Shown piece after piece: positions 18,886-28,191 of a DNA stretch of 57,616 nucleotides. Both the position numbers and the translations under genes were made by a program. Every line of letters starts with the position of its first letter. Position 1 is the stretch's first letter. The DNA lies in the NCBI GenBank assembly GCA_902561465.1, contig CACEPH010000002.1, forward strand, positions 1-57,616, in the 5' to 3' direction. This DNA is from an uncultured Pelagibacteraceae bacterium. GTDB taxonomy: Bacteria; Pseudomonadota; Alphaproteobacteria; Pelagibacterales; Pelagibacteraceae. The notes beneath the pieces were generated by a model that was not told the origin of the DNA, did not search any database, and saw nothing but the letters and a program-made list of their open reading frames with translations.

Positions 18886-20679
18886 TTATTTCTTTTTTTC
18901 TGAAATTTTAATATTCAGTTCTTTAAGCTGATTTTCAGTTGGCTTTGATGGAGCTCCCATTAATAAATCTTGAGCATTTTGATTCATTGGAAATAATGTA
19001 ATTTCTCGAATATTATTTTTTCCAGCTAATAACATAACAATTCTATCAATTCCTGGAGCCATTCCTCCGTGTGGAGGAGCACCATATGAAAGTGCTTTGA
19101 TCATCCCTTCAAATTTTTTATTTACATCTTCTTTTGAATATCCAACTTTAGAAAAAACTTTATACATTAAATCTGGTAAATGATTTCTTATGGCACCAGA
19201 TGATATTTCGTAGCCGTTGCATACCAAATCGTATTGATAAGCAAGTATAGATAAAGGGTCAGCTTTATCAAAATCATTTAAATTGACTTGAGGCATCGAA
19301 AATGGGTTATGACTAAAGTCAATTTTTTTTTCATTTTCATCATAATGATACATTGGAAAATCAGTAATCCAGCAAAATTCAAATTTTTTATCACTAATTA
19401 GATTGAGATCCTTTCCTAATTTTTGTCTCACCATACCAGAAATTTTTTCTGCCTCTTTTAATTTATCTGACGAAAAAAATACTGCGTCATTAGCTTTCAA
19501 ATTACAAAGTTTTGCTAAATGATTTATTGCTTCTTCAGAGAAGAACTTTCCTATAGGACCCTTTCCAATCAACTTATCTTTATTTTTTTCTAGCAATATA
19601 TAACCTAGACCTTTTGCTCCCTCTTCCTTCGCCCAATCATTATATCCATCAAAAAAACTTCTGGGTTTGGAAGATGTATTTGGCGCAGGTATTGCTCTTA
19701 CAACACCTCCTTTATTAACTATTTTTTTAAAAATATCTAATTTCACATCTTCTCTTTTTATTATTTCTGTTACATCAAATATTTCCAATGGATTTCTTAA
19801 ATCAGGTTTGTCAGTTCCATATTTTAACATTGAATCTTTATGTGTAATTTTTCTAAAAGGAGTTTTTGATACAGTTTTTCCTTTTCCAAATTTTGTAAAA
19901 GTTTCAAAAAAAATAGGTTCTACCGCTTTAAATATATCTTCTTGTTCCACAAATGACATCTCTATATCCAATTGATAATGTTCTCCTGGACTTCTGTCTG
20001 CTCGACCATCTTCATCTCTAAAACATGGTGCTATTTGAAAATATTTATCAAAACCAGAAATCATGACCATTTGTTTAAATTGTTGTGGAGCTTGGGGTAG
20101 AGCGTAAAATTTTCCAGGGTGCATTCTGCTAGGAACCAAAAAATCTCTAGCTCCTTCTGGACTTGAAGCTGTTAATATAGGTGTTTGAAACTCAAGAAAA
20201 CCATCATCTATCATTTTATTTCTTATAAAAGAAATTACATTTGACCTTAAAATAATATTTTCATGCATTTCTTTTCTTCGTAAATCTATGAATCTATATT
20301 TTAATCTGGTTTCTTCAGGATAATCTTGTTCACCAAAAACTGGCATTGGCAATTCATTGGACTCAGATAAAACTTCAAATGATGAAACTTTAATTTCAAC
20401 TTCACCTGTAAATAAATCTTTATTAATTGTCTCAGCAGATCTATTAACAACTCTACCAATAATGCAAACCACTGACTCTGGTTTTATTTTTTCTACTATT
20501 TTAAAAAAATTATTACTATTTTCTATCACGCATTGAGTTAATCCAAAATGATCTCTTAAATCAAAAAAAAGAAGATTACCATGATCTCTTTTTCTATGGA
20601 TCCATCCAGAAAGCTTAACTTCAGTTCCAGAATTTTTTTTTGTAACTTCTGAGCAGGTGTGAGTTCTATATTTATGCAA
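18886..20679 (-). CDS. aspS: Aspartyl-tRNA synthetase
   Basis: MHKYRTHTCSEV, WIHRKRDHGNLLFFDLRDH, FRDEDGRADRSPGEHYQLDIEMSF, GAPPHGGMAPGIDRIVMLL. Confidence 0.98.
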   Translation of the reverse strand: MHKYRTHTCSEVTKKNSGTEVKLSGWIHRKRDHGNLLFFDLRDHFGLTQCVIENSNNFFKIVEKIKPESVVCIIGRVVNRSAETINKDLFTGEVEIKVSSFEVLSESNELPMPVFGEQDYPEETRLKYRFIDLRRKEMHENIILRSNVISFIRNKMIDDGFLEFQTPILTASSPEGARDFLVPSRMHPGKFYALPQAPQQFKQMVMISGFDKYFQIAPCFRDEDGRADRSPGEHYQLDIEMSFVEQEDIFKAVEPIFFETFTKFGKGKTVSKTPFRKITHKDSMLKYGTDKPDLRNPLEIFDVTEIIKREDVKLDIFKKIVNKGGVVRAIPAPNTSSKPRSFFDGYNDWAKEEGAKGLGYILLEKNKDKLIGKGPIGKFFSEEAINHLAKLCNLKANDAVFFSSDKLKEAEKISGMVRQKLGKDLNLISDKKFEFCWITDFPMYHYDENEKKIDFSHNPFSMPQVNLNDFDKADPLSILAYQYDLVCNGYEISSGAIRNHLPDLMYKVFSKVGYSKEDVNKKFEGMIKALSYGAPPHGGMAPGIDRIVMLLAGKNNIREITLFPMNQNAQDLLMGAPSKPTENQLKELNIKISEKKK

Positions 20680-20699
20680 AGTGATTCCTTTTTAAAAAT

Positions 20700-21359
20700 T
20701 TATATCATTTTTAACACTTCTTTAATCAATTTTAAGCTAAAAGGGGTTCCTTTTTTTAAAGAATATTTGTCTAAAGTTAAAATAAATTGAGATATTTTTT
20801 CATAAGATCTGTCAATTCTTTTAATGATGTAGTCAATGTGCTTTTTTTCAACCTTAATTTGCTTATCTGAAAAATTTTTTGCTATAATCACGCTAATTAA
20901 ATCATCACTAGGTAGGTTAATACCAATCGATAAAGTACTTTTAACTCTTGAGGCTAAATCTTTTAATTTAAATGGATAAGAATTAATTGGTTTTTTTGAA
21001 GTTATCATAAGATATTTGTTATCTTGTAAAGCTACATTCCATAAAGAAAATAATAATTTTTCAGAAATTTTTTCATTTAAATTTTCAATTATTAAAGCCT
21101 CTTTAGTTTTAAATTTCAAAAAAACTTTTTCATTTAATTCTTTAGAATTAATTTGTAAACAGGACGTTTTATTTTTTAGAATAAATGATAAATGTGATTT
21201 TCCTGATCCAGATGGTCCAAAAATATTAACAATTCTTTTGATCCATCTTGGCCAGCTGTTTATAAAATCATAAGCCTCTTGATTACTAGACGAAACATAA
21301 TAATCTTCCCTTTTGTAAGCTTTTTGAGATGGAAATTTTAAAATTAATTGATCATTCAT
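20700..21359 (-). CDS. hda: DnaA-like ATPase, HdaA/Hda-type regulatory factor
   Basis: 219 aa; Walker A FGPSGSGKSHLSF, DnaA-type AAA+ fold, no C-terminal DNA-binding domain; adjacent to DUF2066/purM. Confidence 0.78.
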   Translation of the reverse strand: MNDQLILKFPSQKAYKREDYYVSSSNQEAYDFINSWPRWIKRIVNIFGPSGSGKSHLSFILKNKTSCLQINSKELNEKVFLKFKTKEALIIENLNEKISEKLLFSLWNVALQDNKYLMITSKKPINSYPFKLKDLASRVKSTLSIGINLPSDDLISVIIAKNFSDKQIKVEKKHIDYIIKRIDRSYEKISQFILTLDKYSLKKGTPFSLKLIKEVLKMI

Positions 21360-22425
21360 TTAGAATTAAATGCCAAACTCCCTGATTATTCATCAACATA
21401 TATCCAAATTTTGATAATTCAGATCTTAATTTTTTTGGATTGCCATAATAATATATTTTAAAAATAGAATTATTAACATTAAATTCTTCTAAATTATAAT
21501 TGTCAATTATGCCTATTTTGTAAAAAGTATTTCTTAGTTTATCTAAATCTTCTAATTTTGAATGTTGGAATTTTATGTTTATTGACAGAGGCATTAAAAG
21601 ATTAATAACATTTTGCTCTTTCCAAAGATCAGTTATTTGTATCTTCATTTCTTTTAAAATAGAATTCAGCAATGCCTTATCCTTTATGTTTTGTATATCG
21701 TATAAAAAGTTTTTACTTGTCTTATTATTATTAAAATTTGTTTTAAGATAAATATTTAATTTTTTATTTTCATAGTTCATTAATGCAAATGCATAATTTT
21801 TTTCATTATACTTGGAGACTAAAGAGTCAACATCTAGGTCTTCAATATTATTTTTCATTTTTGTTATTTTAGAAATATCATCCAAATCTTCTATAGGAAG
21901 TATGAAATTGATTAGTTCATTTTTAATTTTTACTTCATTCCACTCCATATAGAAAAAACTTTCATCGAAACTTTGAATTTCATCATTAATATAAAATATT
22001 GGAAAAAAAACTGCAGAAATATTTTCTGGTAATGAAAATGATATATTTTTTTGTCCTAAAAAATTTTTAATCCTATCTTCATTGTATGAAATTTTTATAT
22101 TAGCTCTATAAATATTTTCTCGATAGCTCTCTTCTATAATTTGAAAGCTGCTAATTAAATTTTTTATCTCATTTAATTTTATATTTTTTACATTTTTTAA
22201 ATCCCTTGTAAGTAGAATCTTGTTCATAAGTATTTCATAAGAATTTAAAAAAGCTCTATTTAGATATTTTTCTCTTGTAAAATTTACGTCTATTGCACCT
22301 TTGACTTTAACATTGTTTATAGTAAATACATTTTCTTCTCCAAAACTTTTTGTAAATGAGATAAATAGAAATATAAATGTCGTTAAAATAATAATTAAAT
22401 ATTTTACTAAAAAATAATTTTTCAT
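21352..22425 (-). CDS. DUF2066-like exported protein
   Basis: Signal peptide MKNYFLVKYLIIILTTFIFLF; VKGAIDVNFTREKYLNRAFLNSYEILMNKI; position between hda and purM as in other Alphaproteobacteria. Confidence 0.65.
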   Translation of the reverse strand: MKNYFLVKYLIIILTTFIFLFISFTKSFGEENVFTINNVKVKGAIDVNFTREKYLNRAFLNSYEILMNKILLTRDLKNVKNIKLNEIKNLISSFQIIEESYRENIYRANIKISYNEDRIKNFLGQKNISFSLPENISAVFFPIFYINDEIQSFDESFFYMEWNEVKIKNELINFILPIEDLDDISKITKMKNNIEDLDVDSLVSKYNEKNYAFALMNYENKKLNIYLKTNFNNNKTSKNFLYDIQNIKDKALLNSILKEMKIQITDLWKEQNVINLLMPLSINIKFQHSKLEDLDKLRNTFYKIGIIDNYNLEEFNVNNSIFKIYYYGNPKKLRSELSKFGYMLMNNQGVWHLILNE

Positions 22426-23461
22426 GAGAAGTACCTATAATACTTATAAAAAAAGCGGTGTTAATATGGCAACCGCAGATAAGTTAGTAAATTACATATC
22501 CAAAATATCAAGAAAAACTTACAAAAAAAATACTGAGTCTAAATCTTTTCAAAATATAGGTAGTTTTGGATCAATTTTTAATTTGTCACAAGAAAAAATG
22601 AAAAATCCTATTATAGTCTCATCAACAGATGGGGTTGGTACTAAAATAGAAATAGCAAATCAATTTAAGAAATATAATACCATAGGAATAGATTTGGTCG
22701 CAATGTGTGTTAATGATCTATTAGTTCAGGGCGCAAAACCAATTTTTTTTTTAGATTATATTGCAATTAATAAACTTAAAATAAAAAAAGTAAAAAAAAT
22801 TTTAGATGGGATTGTCGCTGGTTGTAAACTTGCTGATTGCGCTTTACTTGGAGGAGAAACTGCTGAGATGCCAGGAACATATGAAAAAAATAAGTTTGAT
22901 TTAGCTGGATTTGCAGTTGGTTTGGTGGAGAAAAAAAAATTATTAACTAAAAATAAAATTAAATTAAATAATTCCATTTTAGCTATACCTTCGTCGGGAA
23001 TTCATTCAAACGGTTATTCTTTGGTAAGACATATTTTAAAAAATAAAAAAAACTCAAAATTACATTCTTCCATTAAAAAGGAATTGTTGAAACCTACAAA
23101 AATTTATGTGAAGGAATTAAATAATATTAATAATAAAAAATTAATAAATGGTTGTGCCAACATTACTGGGGGTGGATTGTTAGATAATTTAATTAGAGTT
23201 GTTCCAAATAAATTTTGCTTAAATGTCGATTTATCTAAAATTAGAACAAAAAATATTTTTAAATGGTTAAAAAAAAATAATATAAAAGATTCAGAAATGC
23301 TCAAAACATTTAATTGTGGCGTAGGATTTTGTTTGATTGTAGATAAAAAAAAAGTAAATAGAGTAAAAAAAATGTTTAATAGAGAATATCAACCATACGA
23401 AATTGGTTTTGTATCTAAGGGCAGTAAAAAAATTAGAACTATTGGAAAATTACAATGGTAG
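22424..23461 (+). CDS. purM: Phosphoribosylformylglycinamidine cyclo-ligase
   Basis: TYKKSGVN, VSSTDGVGTKIEIA, GIDLVAMCVNDLLVQGAKPIFFLDYIA, GGETAEMPGTYEKNKFDLAGFAVG. Confidence 0.97.
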   Translation: MRSTYNTYKKSGVNMATADKLVNYISKISRKTYKKNTESKSFQNIGSFGSIFNLSQEKMKNPIIVSSTDGVGTKIEIANQFKKYNTIGIDLVAMCVNDLLVQGAKPIFFLDYIAINKLKIKKVKKILDGIVAGCKLADCALLGGETAEMPGTYEKNKFDLAGFAVGLVEKKKLLTKNKIKLNNSILAIPSSGIHSNGYSLVRHILKNKKNSKLHSSIKKELLKPTKIYVKELNNINNKKLINGCANITGGGLLDNLIRVVPNKFCLNVDLSKIRTKNIFKWLKKNNIKDSEMLKTFNCGVGFCLIVDKKKVNRVKKMFNREYQPYEIGFVSKGSKKIRTIGKLQW

Positions 23462-24018
23462 AAAAAATAAAAACTTGTGTTTTTATATCTGGCACAGGAT
23501 CAAATCTAGAATCTATAATTAAAAGCTCACGTGATTATATTTTTCCAATTAAAATTAAATTAATTATATCAAATAACATAAATGCAAGGGGTATTAAATT
23601 AGCTAAAAAATACTCTATTCCCTATAAATTTTTTTCTTCTAAAAATAAAAAAATATTTGAAAGAAATTCTTTATTTGAAATAAAGAAAAGAAAAATTAAA
23701 TTTTTATGCTTGGCGGGATTCATGAAGAAATTATCTAGCAATTTTATAAAATCTTTTGGTTACAAAATTATTAATATACACCCTTCCTTGCTTCCAAAGT
23801 ATAAGGGCCTAAATACCTATAAAAGAGTATTAAAAAACAAAGAAAAATATTCTGGCTGCACAGTTCATTTCGTTACTCCAAAATTAGACTCGGGTAAAAT
23901 TATCTTACAAAAAAAAGTTTTAATAAATAAAAATGATACTGAAAAATCTCTGCAAAGAAAAATATTACTTCAGGAACACAAACTCTATCCTCAGTCAATA
24001 ATATCAATATTCAGGTAA
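23455..24018 (+). CDS. purN: Phosphoribosylglycinamide formyltransferase
   Basis: VFISGTGSNLESII, LAGFMKKLS, NIHPSLLPKYKGLNTYKRVL, GCTVHFVTPKLDSGKII. Confidence 0.95.
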   Translation: MVEKIKTCVFISGTGSNLESIIKSSRDYIFPIKIKLIISNNINARGIKLAKKYSIPYKFFSSKNKKIFERNSLFEIKKRKIKFLCLAGFMKKLSSNFIKSFGYKIINIHPSLLPKYKGLNTYKRVLKNKEKYSGCTVHFVTPKLDSGKIILQKKVLINKNDTEKSLQRKILLQEHKLYPQSIISIFR

Positions 24019-24020
24019 TT

Positions 24021-24428
24021 TTATTTAAAGAAAAAATCTATTTCTATTCTACTATTTTCAATACTATCGGAGCCGTGAACTGAATTTTTATCAATAGAAA
24101 TACCATACATTTTTCTTAATGTTCCTTCTTCAGCTTTCAATGGGTCCGTAGCCCCCATTAATTCTCTATTTTTCGATACTGCATTTTCTCCTTCAAGAAT
24201 CATAACGACTATTGGTCCAGATGATAAATAATTACATAGTTCATTATAAAATGGTTTTGTTTGGTGTACTTTATAAAATTCAGAGGCTTCTTCTTTAGAA
24301 ATTTTAACTTTTTTACTTTTTAAAATTTTTAGGTTATTTTTTTCAAAAAAAGATTTTATTTTATTGTCTAAGTTTCTTTCTACAGCATCAGGTTTAATTA
24401 TTGAAAGAGTTTGCTCTAAACTACTCAT
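24021..24428 (-). CDS. ndk: Nucleoside-diphosphate kinase
   Basis: EQTLSIIKPDAVERNL, MGATDPLKAEEGTLRKMYG, NSVHGSDSIENS. Confidence 0.97.
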   Translation of the reverse strand: MSSLEQTLSIIKPDAVERNLDNKIKSFFEKNNLKILKSKKVKISKEEASEFYKVHQTKPFYNELCNYLSSGPIVVMILEGENAVSKNRELMGATDPLKAEEGTLRKMYGISIDKNSVHGSDSIENSRIEIDFFFK

Positions 24429-25896
24429 AATTATCTTCTACAAATTTATTTAGTAGTCTTACTCCAAACCCGGTTGCGCCTCCTGGATTTAAAGAGCCTC
24501 CATATTTTGAAAATGCCATTCCAGCTATATCAAGATGAGCCCAAGATGTTTTATTAATAATAAATCTTTGTAAAAATTGAGCTGCTGTAATTGAGCCGGC
24601 ACCACCTACATAATTTATATTTTGCATATCTGCAGTTTTGGAGTTCATAAGTTTATCAAAGTTCTTATGCAATGGTAACCTCCATACTTTTTCATCAACT
24701 TTATTTCCGGCATCAAAAATTTGCTTTGATAGTTTATCATCATTTGAGAAAAGTCCCGCATACTCGGAACCCAAACAAACAATTATAGCACCTGTTAAAG
24801 TTGCCAAATCAATAATCAAATTAGGTTTAAATTTTTTCTCTGTAAAACTTATAGCATCTGCCAATACCAATCTTCCTTCGGCATCTGTATTTAATACTTC
24901 TATAGTTTTTCCACTATAAGATTTTACAATATCGCCAGGCCTTTGAGCGTTTCCACCTGGCATATTTTCAACTAATCCAACAACACCAACTGCATTTATT
25001 TTTGCTTTTCTCAATGCAAAATTTTTCATCAATCCTACTACAACTGCCGAGCCCGCCATATCATATGTCATATCTTCCATAAATCTTGCAGGTTTTAAAG
25101 ATATGCCTCCAGTATCAAAACAAACACCTTTACCTACAAACGCTAGCGGTGATGATTTAGATTTATTTCCATTCCATTCAATGGTTACAAGATATGAACC
25201 TCTTATGCTTCCCTGTCCTACTCCTACTAAAGCATTGCACCCTAATTTTTTTAATTTTTTTTCATTGTATACAGTTATTTTTAATCCATATTTTTTTAAT
25301 TTAATTAATCTTTTTGCATATTCGTCTGGATGTAAAATATTTCCAGGCTCTGAAACTAAATCTCTAGTTAGAAATACTCCTGATTTTATTGCTTCATTAT
25401 ATTTATATTTTTTTTCAATTTTTTCTTTATGAGATGTAATTATTTTATAAATTATATTTTTCTTAGAATTTTTTTTATCTAAAGTTTTATATATATCAAA
25501 AGTATAACTTTTTAAGGAATATCCAAAAATAAATTCTGAAGAAAAATTAACTATTTCTTCCTTTTCAAAATCTAAACTGTCGATATAGATATCAATTTTT
25601 TTAATACTTTTAAAATTTTTTAAATAGGAGTAAAAAACCCCTCCTTTTTCTTCAGGATAATAGGTCTCGTACTTTTTTTTGACTTTTATTATAAAACATT
25701 TCTGTTTACCTGAAATATCAAAAGAACTTATTTCTTCTTCGCTTTTTTTGTCTTTTAGAGTACTGAGATATGAGTTTATTTTTTTACTAACTTCTTTAGA
25801 CAAAACATTTTTTCTGTCCTTAAAATCAAATTTGTCATTGACAAATATAGCAAAAGCCTCACTATCTGGACTCAAACTGCTGGCAAAACTTAACAT
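24421..25896 (-). CDS. pepA: Leucyl aminopeptidase
   Basis: VGKGVCFDTGGISLKPARFMEDMTYDMAGSA, NTDAEGRLVLADA, WAHLDIAGMAF. Confidence 0.97.
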   Translation of the reverse strand: MLSFASSLSPDSEAFAIFVNDKFDFKDRKNVLSKEVSKKINSYLSTLKDKKSEEEISSFDISGKQKCFIIKVKKKYETYYPEEKGGVFYSYLKNFKSIKKIDIYIDSLDFEKEEIVNFSSEFIFGYSLKSYTFDIYKTLDKKNSKKNIIYKIITSHKEKIEKKYKYNEAIKSGVFLTRDLVSEPGNILHPDEYAKRLIKLKKYGLKITVYNEKKLKKLGCNALVGVGQGSIRGSYLVTIEWNGNKSKSSPLAFVGKGVCFDTGGISLKPARFMEDMTYDMAGSAVVVGLMKNFALRKAKINAVGVVGLVENMPGGNAQRPGDIVKSYSGKTIEVLNTDAEGRLVLADAISFTEKKFKPNLIIDLATLTGAIIVCLGSEYAGLFSNDDKLSKQIFDAGNKVDEKVWRLPLHKNFDKLMNSKTADMQNINYVGGAGSITAAQFLQRFIINKTSWAHLDIAGMAFSKYGGSLNPGGATGFGVRLLNKFVEDNYE

Positions 25897-25969
25897 TTTT
25901 CCTTTCTTTTAACGTATAAATTGAATTCTATTCAAAGTTGATTTATTAACTATATATACAACTTTTACA

Positions 25970-27094
25970 ATGAAAAATACAATTTACAAATATATTTTTT
26001 ATGAATATTTAAGATATTTTTTAGTATCCCTGTGTGCTTTATCTGTAATAGTTTGGACAATTCAATCTGTAAATTTCCTTGATCTGGTAACTGAAGACGG
26101 CCATGCATTTAGAACCTTCTTTCTTTTCTCTATTTTAACTTTATCTAAAGTTCTTACAAAATTAGTTCCCTTTTGCTTTCTTGTGGCCTTAGTTTTAACA
26201 ATTACAAAATTAGAGAAAGATAACGAAATAATAGCTATTTGGACTTCCGGCTTAAATAAAATTTATATTGTAAATTTAATATTTAGAATTTCTTTAATAA
26301 TAATGTTTTTCCAGCTTATATTTACTAGTGTAATAAACCCTACATTATTAAATTTATCAAGAAGTATAATAAAAAATTCAGAATTACAATTTGTTCCTTC
26401 TCTATTAAAAGAAAAACAATTTAATGATACTGTCGAAGGTCTTACTATATTTGTTGATGACAAAAGTCCGGATCAACAGTATTACAACATTTTTATAAGA
26501 GATGAAGGGTCGGCTTTATCAAAAATAGGAGCAGAGTCTTCTACAATCTTTGCTAAAAGTGGAAGAATGAGTGAAGATGAAAAAAATTTAATATTATATA
26601 ATGGTAATATTCAAAAACTAAATGCAGATGGTGATGTAAGTGTTGTAAAATTTGAAAAAACTGTTTTAAATCTAGAAGGAATTTCAACTAAAAGTATTTC
26701 CGAACCAAAAATACAAGAAACTTCTACATTAAGTATTTTAAATTGTATAACTACTAGAGATACATCTGCCCATAACTGCCAACAAAATAAAAAATCTTTA
26801 ATGGATATTAAAATAGAATTTAATAAGAGATTTGGTATGCCTCTCTATATTCCTGTAATTTCTTTAATATGTTCCTTCTTGCTTGCATCGAGAAGAGATC
26901 AAAAAATTTACGTTTACAACACATATATTTATGGAGCTATCAGTTTTGTTCTTCTTGCTCTTGCTGAAATTATAGTTAGATACTCAGGTATTTCTTGGAC
27001 ACATACGGGTATTTATTATTTGTTACCTTTAATCTCAATTCCTTTATTTTACTTTTTTTTAATTAGAAAATTTAAATATGAAAACATGAGCTAA
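25970..27094 (+). CDS. lptF: LPS export ABC transporter permease LptF
   Basis: YjgP/YjgQ-type TM topology; upstream of lptG-lptD. Confidence 0.9.
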   Translation: MKNTIYKYIFYEYLRYFLVSLCALSVIVWTIQSVNFLDLVTEDGHAFRTFFLFSILTLSKVLTKLVPFCFLVALVLTITKLEKDNEIIAIWTSGLNKIYIVNLIFRISLIIMFFQLIFTSVINPTLLNLSRSIIKNSELQFVPSLLKEKQFNDTVEGLTIFVDDKSPDQQYYNIFIRDEGSALSKIGAESSTIFAKSGRMSEDEKNLILYNGNIQKLNADGDVSVVKFEKTVLNLEGISTKSISEPKIQETSTLSILNCITTRDTSAHNCQQNKKSLMDIKIEFNKRFGMPLYIPVISLICSFLLASRRDQKIYVYNTYIYGAISFVLLALAEIIVRYSGISWTHTGIYYLLPLISIPLFYFFLIRKFKYENMS

Positions 27095-27099
27095 ACATA

Positions 27100-28191
27100 A
27101 TGATCAGATCTTTTGTAATAAATAAATATCTATCTAAAGAATTTATCAAAGTTACTATCAATACGATTTTAGTTTTTTTTGGTTTAGGTTTTATTATGAA
27201 TTTGTTTGAAGAAATAAATTTTTTTAAAGATATAGATGTTGGAATTTATATTCCTATACTCTTGTCCTCAATTATTGTTCCTAGTTTGTTATATAATATG
27301 TTGCCATTTATACTTTTGATATCTGGAATATGGTTTTTTAGAAAAATTAAAAAAAGTGACGAAGTGACAGCTATGAAAATTTCCGGAATGTCAAATTTAT
27401 CTGTAATTATAATTCCTAGCATAATAGCTGTTCTTATTGGAATTTTATTTATAACCTCGATCAATCCAATTACTTCTGTTTTGGTAAAAAAATATGAAAC
27501 AATTAAAGGAAGTTATGAGAGAGATAAAGACTACCTTGCTGCAATTACTAAGAATGGAATATGGATTAAAGAAAAAGATTCTCAAAAAAATAATATTATA
27601 AGATCAGAAAATTTAATGGGTGAAAATTTAATGAATATTACAATCTATCAGTTTGATAAAAATAATAATTTTGATAGAAGAATTGAAGCTGAATCTGCCA
27701 ATATATCTTCCTTAAATTGGATATTAAAAAATGTAAGAATAATTGATGATAAAGGAAAAATTTTATCAAAAAATGTAAAGAACATTTCCTATACGAGTAT
27801 ATATGATTTGGATAAAATTAAGAGCCTTTATTCAAATTTAGAAACTGTCTCATTTTGGAACATTGGAAATGAAATAAAGCTTCTTGAGGAAAGAGGCTAT
27901 TCAACAAAACAGATGGAAACAAAACTTCATAAATCTTTTGCTTTCCCTTTTTTTCTTTTAGCTATGGTCTTATTAAGCGGCGTATTTACTTTGGGGACAA
28001 GTCAGAAAGAAAATACCTTTAAATATGTGTTTTTTGGAATAATTACATGTGTATTAATTTACTTTTTTAATGACTTTTCATCAGCTTTGGGGAAAACAGA
28101 AAAATTAGCAGTAGAAGTTGCCGTTTGGATGCCGATCTTAATTATATTCATTTTTAGCGTTGTAGGAATGATCTATGCCAATCAAAAATAG
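27100..28191 (+). CDS. lptG: LPS export ABC transporter permease LptG
   Basis: YjgP/YjgQ family; SDEVTAMKISGMSNLS. Confidence 0.9.
   Translation: MIRSFVINKYLSKEFIKVTINTILVFFGLGFIMNLFEEINFFKDIDVGIYIPILLSSIIVPSLLYNMLPFILLISGIWFFRKIKKSDEVTAMKISGMSNLSVIIIPSIIAVLIGILFITSINPITSVLVKKYETIKGSYERDKDYLAAITKNGIWIKEKDSQKNNIIRSENLMGENLMNITIYQFDKNNNFDRRIEAESANISSLNWILKNVRIIDDKGKILSKNVKNISYTSIYDLDKIKSLYSNLETVSFWNIGNEIKLLEERGYSTKQMETKLHKSFAFPFFLLAMVLLSGVFTLGTSQKENTFKYVFFGIITCVLIYFFNDFSSALGKTEKLAVEVAVWMPILIIFIFSVVGMIYANQK

Noticed and set aside
25921-25935. Palindrome TTGAATTCTATTCAA between pepA and lptF
   Set aside because: 6-3-6 dyad of near-background composition; no known operator match
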